Shown here: positions 23,706 through 28,835 of the stretch, in pieces
Position numbering within the stretch: the stretch's first letter is position 1
How the letters are laid out: each line of letters opens with the position of its first letter
From: an uncultured Collinsella sp.
GTDB lineage: Bacteria; Actinomycetota; Coriobacteriia; Coriobacteriales; Coriobacteriaceae
Direction: 5' to 3'
DNA length: 28,835 nucleotides
NCBI GenBank assembly: GCA_900549195.1
Contig: URNK01000002.1
Span: forward strand, 1-28,835
Program-made: the position numbers and the translations under genes
Notes under the pieces: model-generated
What the model was told of the DNA's origin: nothing
Seen by the model: the letters and a program-made list of their open reading frames with translations, nothing else
Databases searched by the model: none

Positions 23706-23719
23706 AAGGCTGCCGTTCA
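23692..23719. promoter_or_regulatory. 21-bp-spaced CCGTT direct-repeat element (GH105 copy)
   Basis: CCGTT at 23692-23696, inside the last codons of the SGNH gene, is repeated as CCGTTCA at 23713-23719, exactly 21 bp later, with AAAA between. The centre is about 71 bp upstream of the predicted start. The coding overlap makes this copy the most divergent. Confidence 0.55.
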
Positions 23720-23721
23720 CT

Positions 23722-23755
23722 GGGATTATAGGGTTAACGTCCACCCTATAATCCC
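23722..23755. promoter_or_regulatory. Extended 34-bp palindrome around GH105 operator 1
   Basis: GGGATTATAGGGT (23722-23734) and ACCCTATAATCCC (23743-23755) are perfect 13-bp inverted copies. They share a centre with operator 1 (GGTTAACGTCCACC, 23732-23745). The right half of the operator supplies TCCACC (23740-23745) as the -35 box. As RNA it would form a 13-bp hairpin and could end the SGNH transcript, although no T-tract follows. Confidence 0.65.
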
Positions 23756-23770
23756 CGTTCGCGTTATACT
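23740..23770 (+). promoter_or_regulatory. Predicted GH105 promoter
   Basis: TCCACC (23740-23745) and TATACT (23765-23770) are 19 bp apart. The -10 match is good; the -35 is weak and lies inside operator 1, as at uxaC and the transporter. Confidence 0.5.
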
Positions 23771-23772
23771 AA

Positions 23773-23786
23773 GGTTAACGTTCACC
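23773..23786. promoter_or_regulatory. GH105 operator 2
   Basis: GGTTAACGTTCACC, one base from the perfect GGTGAACGTTCACC palindrome, centred 41 bp after operator 1 and on the predicted start. Confidence 0.75.
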
Positions 23787-23812
23787 CATCATTTTTGTCA
23801 GAGGGGGCAGCA

Positions 23813-25051
23813 ATGGGCTGCAATCAGATTCTGGACCGCTATATCGAGCAGTTGATCGAGACCTCTACGCCGCAGGCACCGGCCTGGAACATCGAAAAGC
23901 TCCGTGCCGGCAAGGAGAACACCTGGAACTATATCGATGGCTGCATGATCAAGGCGCTCATCGAGCTGTACGAGATCACGGGTGAGCAGCGCTACCTGAC
24001 CTTTGCCGACGACTACATCGACTTTTTTGTCCAGGAAGACGGCACCATCAAGCACTACAAGCCCGAGGAGTACAACCTCGACAACGTCAACGCGGGCAAG
24101 ACCCTCTATAAGCTCTACGATTTGGTGGGCAAGCCCAAATACCGCGCCGCCATGGACACCATTTACCGCCAGCTCGAGACCCAGCCGCGCACCAAAGAGG
24201 GCGTGTTTTGGCACAAGGCCGTCTATCCCAACCAGATCTGGCTCGACGGCATGTATATGGCGCAGCCGTTCTATATGCAGTACGAACTGAGCTTCCACAA
24301 CCGTCGTGCCTGCTCGGACAGCTTCCATATGTTCCAGGTCGTGCACGATCTGATGCGCAATCCCCTCAACGGTCTGTACTATCACGCTTACGACGCGAGC
24401 CGCAAGCAGTTCTGGTGCGATCCGGTCACCGGCCTTTCGGCCAACTTCTGGCTGCGCGCCGAGGGCTGGTTTGCCATGGCGCTCATCGATACCTGGGAGC
24501 TCATGCCGCCCTCGATGTCGGCCGAGAAGGACGAGATCCGCAAGATGTTCCACGACCTGATCGACGCCATGCTGCCGTATCAGGACGAGAAGACCGGCAT
24601 GTGGCACCAGGTCATCAACCTGCCCAATATCGCCCCCAACTACCTGGAGGAGTCGGGCAGCGCCATCTTTGCCAACGCTATCATGAAGGGCGTGCGCCTG
24701 GGCGTGCTGGGCGAGCGCTACTACCAGTACGGCCGCCGTGCGTTTGACGGCATCTGCGACACGTGCCTGTCCGAGCACGATGGTCAGCTGGCGCTTGATA
24801 ACATCTGCCTGGTCGCGGGCCTTGGTAACACTGCGCACCGCGAGGGTACGTTTGGCTACTACATGAGCGAGCCTATCGTCAAAAACGACGCGAAGGGTGT
24901 GGCGCCGCTGGTGCTCGCCTATATCGAGACCATGCATCACGACAAGCTAGCCGGCAAGCGCGACCCGCTCGCTCCCTCGGGCGTGTGCTCGATCGATGAC
25001 CCGTTTGGCGGATACACCCCGGGCATCAACGCCTGTAAGGGATGTGAATAG
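23813..25051 (+). CDS. GH105 unsaturated galacturonyl/rhamnogalacturonyl hydrolase
   Basis: The 412-residue cytoplasmic protein is an alpha/alpha-barrel hydrolase of the YteR/YesR type. It removes the unsaturated uronic acid from the non-reducing end of pectin-lyase products. The family signature HKAVYPNQIWLDGMYMAQPFYMQY is intact; D145 in WLDG corresponds to the catalytic Asp143 of YteR. LRAEGWFAMALIDTWE and EESGSAIFANAIMKG are further GH105 features. The ATG at 23813 follows GAGGGGG; a TTG at 23795 is rejected. It has its own promoter with two operators and leads a two-gene unit with the TIM-barrel gene. Confidence 0.94.
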   Translation: MGCNQILDRYIEQLIETSTPQAPAWNIEKLRAGKENTWNYIDGCMIKALIELYEITGEQRYLTFADDYIDFFVQEDGTIKHYKPEEYNLDNVNAGKTLYKLYDLVGKPKYRAAMDTIYRQLETQPRTKEGVFWHKAVYPNQIWLDGMYMAQPFYMQYELSFHNRRACSDSFHMFQVVHDLMRNPLNGLYYHAYDASRKQFWCDPVTGLSANFWLRAEGWFAMALIDTWELMPPSMSAEKDEIRKMFHDLIDAMLPYQDEKTGMWHQVINLPNIAPNYLEESGSAIFANAIMKGVRLGVLGERYYQYGRRAFDGICDTCLSEHDGQLALDNICLVAGLGNTAHREGTFGYYMSEPIVKNDAKGVAPLVLAYIETMHHDKLAGKRDPLAPSGVCSIDDPFGGYTPGINACKGCE

Positions 25052-25052
25052 C

Positions 25053-25958
25053 GTGGGGGCCATTACCCCGGGCGTGCGTCTGCACGACCTTCCGCAAGGG
25101 ACCGTCGAGGAGCGCATTCGCATGGCAGAAGAGCTGGGCTTTTCGTGCATTCAGCTGCCGAGCAAGGTGCTCTACGCATCGATGGGAATCGATCGAAGCG
25201 GTCTGACCCGCGAGCTCGCCGACCATTTGCGTGCGGTGCTCGACGAGGCGGGTGTTTCGGTCGCCGTGCTCGGCTGCTATAAGAATCTGGCGACGCCCGA
25301 TCGACAACAGCTTATGGATAACTTTGCCGAGTACGAGGCGTGCCTCAACTTTGCCCAGATGCTCGGCGGATGCCCGGTTGGTACCGAGACCGGTCGTCCC
25401 AATGCGCAGAACCGCGTTGCTGACGACCGTATGACCGACGAGGCGCTCGATGCGTTTATGGACGGACTCGCACGCGTCTGCGAGTGCGCCGAGGCCGTGG
25501 GTGGGCAAATACTGATTGAGCCCGGCTGGAACGAGACGGTCAACACGCCAGATCGCTGCCGTGAGGTGCTGGAGCGCGTTTCGAGCCCGGCGCTCGGCGT
25601 GATCTACGACCCGGTGTCGCTGCTGCATCCCAGCGTCGTTGGCAAGGCACAAGAAATCACCGCGCGTATGCTCTACTTATGCGGCAGCAAGATCCGCGTG
25701 CTGCATGCCAAGGATTTTGAAGTCGTCGACAACGAGGACAAAGCCGGTTGGTGCGACGGTACGGGTTCGCGCCTGGTGTGTCACGGCGTGGGCGAGACGG
25801 GGCGCTATGACTTTGAGCCCGTGGTGGCCTGGGCGGCTGCCGCCCGCCCTGGGATTCCCTGCGTGGTCGAGAACAGCGTGCCGGCGACGGTGGCTGGCTG
25901 CCTGACGACACTCGAGCGCATGTCCGCTCGCTGCGGGGCATCGCATCGCGAGATATAG
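25053..25958 (+). CDS. TIM-barrel sugar isomerase/epimerase (xylose-isomerase-like)
   Basis: The 301-residue protein belongs to the AP-endonuclease-2/xylose-isomerase-like TIM-barrel family. Likely metal ligands are visible in order: the Glu of ILIEPGWNE, the Asp of VIYDPVSLL, the His of VLHAKDFE and the Glu of CVVENSV. GTG at 25053 is chosen as start because AAGGGAT lies about 10 bases upstream; a GTG at 25044 would be too close to it. The start is 1 bp after the GH105 stop, so it is co-regulated with release of unsaturated galacturonate. The exact sugar is unknown. An isomerase or epimerase for a uronate or its keto derivative is a reasonable guess. Confidence 0.8.
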   Translation: MGAITPGVRLHDLPQGTVEERIRMAEELGFSCIQLPSKVLYASMGIDRSGLTRELADHLRAVLDEAGVSVAVLGCYKNLATPDRQQLMDNFAEYEACLNFAQMLGGCPVGTETGRPNAQNRVADDRMTDEALDAFMDGLARVCECAEAVGGQILIEPGWNETVNTPDRCREVLERVSSPALGVIYDPVSLLHPSVVGKAQEITARMLYLCGSKIRVLHAKDFEVVDNEDKAGWCDGTGSRLVCHGVGETGRYDFEPVVAWAAAARPGIPCVVENSVPATVAGCLTTLERMSARCGASHREI

Positions 25959-26061
25959 CATTGGCTTTTGCCGTGGCGGCAAATTGAGCTTGCCTGACTG
26001 GGGGCGACGGTGAAGGGTCTTTATCGTCGTCTCATTGGATTACATCAAAAAGGGGAGTTGC

Positions 26062-27279
26062 GTGGCTATCCACATTGTCGAAGAGGCGAATCGTTGCCTA
26101 GGTTGCAAAAGGGCGTTCTGCCAGCTTAAAGGCTGCCCGGTTCAGACACCTATCCCGCAGGTCATTGACCTGTTCAAACAGCGTCGTCTGGAAGAGGCGG
26201 GCGAGCTGCTGTTCCAGAACAATCCCATGAGCGCGGTCTGCTCCATGATCTGCAACCATTCGGGCCAATGCGAGGGCGCGTGCATCCAGGGCCGCAAGGG
26301 TACACCGGTGCATTTTTCGAGTATCGAGAACTATATCTCGACTGCATATTTGGACCGCAAGGAGTGGAAGCCCGCGCCGTCGTGCGGCAAGCAGGTTGCC
26401 GTGGTCGGTTCCGGTCCTGCCGGCATTACCGTGGCCATTAAGATGGCCCAGCTGGGCTGTGCCGTTACGGTGTTTGAACAGCGCCCCGAGATCGGCGGCG
26501 TGCTGGAGTACGGCATCCCCGAGTTTCGCCTGCCCCGTGCTCTCGTGCAAAAGTACCGTTACGTGATGTGCTCGCTTGGCGTGCGCGTCCGTCCCTCGAC
26601 CACCATCGGTGGCGCGCTGCATATCGACGACCTGCTGCGCGACGGCTACGATGCGGTCTTTGTGGGTACCGGCACCTGGCGCGCCCGCAAGCTGGGTATT
26701 CCCGGCGAGTCGCGCGGCAACGTGCTGTTTGGTATCGATTATCTGGTCGATCCCACGAGCGTGGCGATCGGGCAGAACGTGGCGGTTATCGGCGCCGGCA
26801 ACGTGGCCATGGATGTTGCCCGCACAGCCCTGCGCTCGGGCGCTCGCAAGGTCACCGTGTATGCCCGATCGCGCCATATCTCTGCCATCGATGATGAGGT
26901 GGAGCTGACCGAGCTTGACGGTGCCGAGATTATGTGCGGCAAGGCGATCTGCGCCATCGACGATAACGGTCCGGTGTTCGAGACGGCTGTCTTTGACGAG
27001 GACAACAACGTGGTGGGCTACGAGGAAGAGCTCGACCATGCGTCTGCCGACACGGTTGTGATTGCGGCGTCTCAGGTGCCCAAGGACAAACTCGTGCTTA
27101 CAACGGGCGGTCTGGAGACCGACCATCGCGGCCTGCTTTCGGTCGACGAGCACGGCATGACCACCGTGCCTGGCGTCTTTGCCGCCGGCGACGTGGTCAA
27201 CGGCCCGCTCACCGTGGTCCACGCCGTAGCTGGCGCCAAGCTCGCCGTCGAAGGTATGATTGCCTACCTGGGCCTCTAA
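26062..27279 (+). CDS. GltD-like NAD(P)-dependent iron-sulfur flavoprotein
   Basis: The 405-residue protein resembles the glutamate synthase small subunit and related electron-transfer flavoproteins (including the NfnB type). The N-terminus has a 4Fe-4S domain: cysteines at 12, 15, 20 and 25 (CLGCKRAFCQLKGCPV) and a second set in CSMICNHSGQCEGACI. VAVVGSGPAGI marks the FAD site, VAVIGAGNVAMDVAR the NAD(P)H site, and GVFAAGDVVNGPLTVVHAVAGAK the C-terminal FAD contact. The GTG at 26062 has AGGGGAG upstream; a TTG at 26035 is less likely. No glutamate synthase large subunit or NfnA-like partner is adjacent, so its electron acceptor is unknown. Confidence 0.88.
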   Translation: MAIHIVEEANRCLGCKRAFCQLKGCPVQTPIPQVIDLFKQRRLEEAGELLFQNNPMSAVCSMICNHSGQCEGACIQGRKGTPVHFSSIENYISTAYLDRKEWKPAPSCGKQVAVVGSGPAGITVAIKMAQLGCAVTVFEQRPEIGGVLEYGIPEFRLPRALVQKYRYVMCSLGVRVRPSTTIGGALHIDDLLRDGYDAVFVGTGTWRARKLGIPGESRGNVLFGIDYLVDPTSVAIGQNVAVIGAGNVAMDVARTALRSGARKVTVYARSRHISAIDDEVELTELDGAEIMCGKAICAIDDNGPVFETAVFDEDNNVVGYEEELDHASADTVVIAASQVPKDKLVLTTGGLETDHRGLLSVDEHGMTTVPGVFAAGDVVNGPLTVVHAVAGAKLAVEGMIAYLGL

Positions 27280-27295
27280 CTCCATCCCGCCCATC

Positions 27296-27366
27296 AGTTG
27301 CGGTGAAATACGGACTGTTTTGGCTGTTAAAAGCCTCGGCCGCCCCGTATCTCACCGCAACTTTTT
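27296..27366 (+). terminator. Long-stem intrinsic terminator after the GltD-like gene
   Basis: AGTTGCGGTGA (27296-27306) pairs perfectly with TCACCGCAACT (27352-27362). After one mismatch the stem continues with ATACGG/CCGTAT. TTTTT ends at 27366. The 31-nt interior may fold further. Confidence 0.88.
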
Positions 27367-27479
27367 GTGGGGATCGGATTAAAGGCGGGGGAGTGCGAGC
27401 GAGTGCGAATGCGGCGGATACTGATACGATAGGTACGTTAGCAACTGCCGCCCAGCGGCTCAAACGAAAGGAACCCTGT

Positions 27480-28794
27480 ATGGAGTCTTCCGCCTATCCG
27501 ATGCTCTTTAGCCCGATCAAGGTCGGTACGACCGAGGTCAAGAACCGCGTCTTTATGCCGCCGGTGTCTACGAACCTGGCCGATCATGGCTATGTGACCG
27601 ACGACTTGGTCGATCATTACCGTGCCCGCGCCAAGGGCGGCGTTGGCCTTATCATCACCGAGGTCGTGACGGTCGAGCCTACCTATACCTATCTGCCGGG
27701 TGACATGTGCTGCTACGACGACACGTTTATCCCCGGCTGGGAAAAGCTCGCCGCAGCCGTCCACGAGTACGGCTGCAAGATTATGCCGCAGCTCTTCCAC
27801 CCCGCTTACATGGCCTTTAACATTCCGGGCACGCCTCGCCTGATCGCTCCGTCCTTTGTGGGCCCGTCTTACGCCCGCGAGGCACCGCGCCCCATCACGG
27901 TCGACGAGATTCACGAGCTCACGCATCAGTTTGGCGACGCTGCCGTGCGTATGCAGAAGGCCGGTGTCGATGGCGTCGAGGTCCATGCGGCGCACGCCCA
28001 CGGCATGCTCGGCGGTTTCTTGACCCCGCTCTATAACAAGCGTACCGATGAGTACGGCGGCTCGCTCGACGCCCGCATGCGCTTTTTGCTCGAGGTCATC
28101 GCCGAGATTCGCGAGCGCTGCGGCAAGGACTTTATCATCGACGTCCGCATCTCGGGCGATGAGTACACCGATGGCGGTCTGACCCTCAACGACATGATCT
28201 ACGTCTCGCGTCGCCTGGAGAAGGCCGGCGTCGACATGATTCATGTGTCGGGCGGCACCACCATCAAGCGCGGTTCCGCGATTCCTGCCGCCGGTACTCA
28301 GCAGGCCTCGCATGCCGCCTGCTCGCGCGAGATCAAAAAGCACGTCAACATTCCCGTTGCCACCGTCGGACGCATTAACGAGGCTTGGATCGCCGAGGAG
28401 CTGATCGAGGACGGTGCCGCCGACATCTGCATGATGGGCCGCGCCAATCTGTGTGATGCCGAGTTCTGCAACAAGGCGGCCGCCGGTAACGCCGACGAGA
28501 TCCGTCCCTGCATCGGCTGCCTGCGCTGCCTAAACGGCATCATGTTCGGCAAGCGCATCTCCTGCACCGTCAACCCCGATGTCGAGCGCGACGAGGCCGG
28601 TTACGAGCCTGCCGCCGAGGCCAAGAACGTACTGGTTGTGGGCGCTGGTCCTGCGGGCATGGAGGCAGCCTACATTGCTGCCAAGCGCGGCCACAACGTA
28701 GTGCTCGTGGATAAGCAGGACGAGCCGGGTGGCGAGATGCGCATCGCGGCCGTTCCGCCGGCAAAGCAGGAACTCACCCGCGTGATCAAGTATC
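27480..28794 (+). CDS. NADH:flavin oxidoreductase / 2-enoate reductase family, 3' end missing
   Basis: The 438 codons present belong to the two-part old-yellow-enzyme family (2,4-dienoyl-CoA reductase, 2-enoate reductase, BaiCD-like). Residues 1-335 are the FMN TIM barrel, with MPPVSTN, GVDGVEVHAAHAHGMLGGFLTPLYNKRTDEYGGS and MMGRANLCD. Cysteines 344, 347, 350 and 362 bind the 4Fe-4S cluster. The FAD/NAD part starts with VLVVGAGPAG (G388). Full-length members have about 640-670 residues, so roughly a third is missing. The loss is caused by adapter sequence from 28795, not by a mutation. The ATG follows AAAGGAA. Substrates range from enoates to steroid or bile-acid intermediates and cannot be fixed here. 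Confidence 0.92.
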
Positions 28795-28835
28795 CTGTCT
28801 CTTATACACATCTGACGCTGCCGACGACTCCTTAC
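28795..28835. other. Illumina Nextera adapter and i5 index (assembly contamination)
   Basis: Bases 28795-28813 are the 19-bp Tn5 mosaic end as used in Nextera libraries (CTGTCTCTTATACACATCT). Bases 28814-28827 (GACGCTGCCGACGA) are the rest of the read-1-side adapter in reverse complement. Bases 28828-28835 (CTCCTTAC) are the reverse complement of GTAAGGAG, which I recall as i5 index 505. These bases are not genomic. Confidence 0.97.

Noticed and set aside
25967..25983. TTTGCCG/CGGCAAA hairpin after the TIM-barrel gene as a terminator
   Set aside because: Only 7 bp with a 3-nt loop and no T-run on either strand.
27391..27410. Tandem GAGTGCGA repeat upstream of the reductase gene
   Set aside because: Two short copies only, no match to a promoter or operator; likely chance.
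28530..28811. A minus-strand open frame beginning MCIRDR
   Set aside because: Its start codon and first residues come from the Nextera adapter; the rest is a shadow of the reductase gene.
1..28835. CRISPR arrays, tRNA or rRNA genes, integrases or insertion-sequence transposases
   Set aside because: None was visible on either strand; the repeats found are inverted repeats without coding capacity.

Overview
The window looks like a chromosomal contig end from a high-GC gut actinobacterium of the Coriobacteriia, most likely Collinsella or a close relative. This is inferred from gene content, codon bias and the feoA-feoA-feoB-Cys-rich gene order, not from a marker gene. The last 41 bases (28795-28835) are not genomic: they match the Illumina Nextera transposase adapter followed by an i5 index. 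The last gene is therefore cut by the assembly.

Layout. (1) 1-4069: the 5' part of a divergent LacI-family regulator faces an ebgA-ebgC beta-galactosidase operon, with three copies of a CAACCGGTTG operator between them. (2) 4223-5686: an APC-family amino-acid transporter with a strong terminator. (3) 5784-6357: a 236-bp element with about 38-bp terminal inverted repeats, then an HPr-like protein with His15 but Asp at position 46. (4) 6493-9920: a ferrous-iron uptake cluster, feoA-feoA-feoB plus a small Cys-rich membrane protein. (5) 10065-25958: a galacturonate/pectin-oligosaccharide utilisation locus. It holds a LacI-family regulator, uxaC-uxaB-uxaA, a GPH-type transporter, a GH28 polygalacturonase, an alpha/beta-hydrolase esterase, a pectin methylesterase fused to a second alpha/beta hydrolase, an SGNH esterase, a GH105 unsaturated galacturonyl hydrolase and a TIM-barrel isomerase/epimerase. 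(6) 26062-28794: a GltD-like flavoprotein and a truncated old-yellow-enzyme/2-enoate reductase.

How it works together (inference). None of the pectin-acting enzymes shows a signal peptide, so esterified oligogalacturonides are probably imported by the GPH transporter. Inside the cell they would be de-esterified by three or four esterase domains, cut by GH28 and GH105, and fed through UxaC, UxaB and UxaA to 2-keto-3-deoxygluconate. KDG kinase and aldolase, and KduI/KduD, are not in the window.

Regulation is the most distinctive part. Three pectin promoters (uxaC, transporter, GH105) share a pair of GTGAACGTTCAC-type operators 38-41 bp apart. The first supplies the -35 box and the second lies on the predicted start site. 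All three, and also the ebgA promoter, carry a 28-bp element made of two CCGTT boxes exactly 21 bp apart around an A-rich centre. Its centre lies about 62 or 71 bp upstream of the predicted start, two positions about one helical turn apart. This looks like an undescribed class-I-type activator site shared by two sugar regulons.
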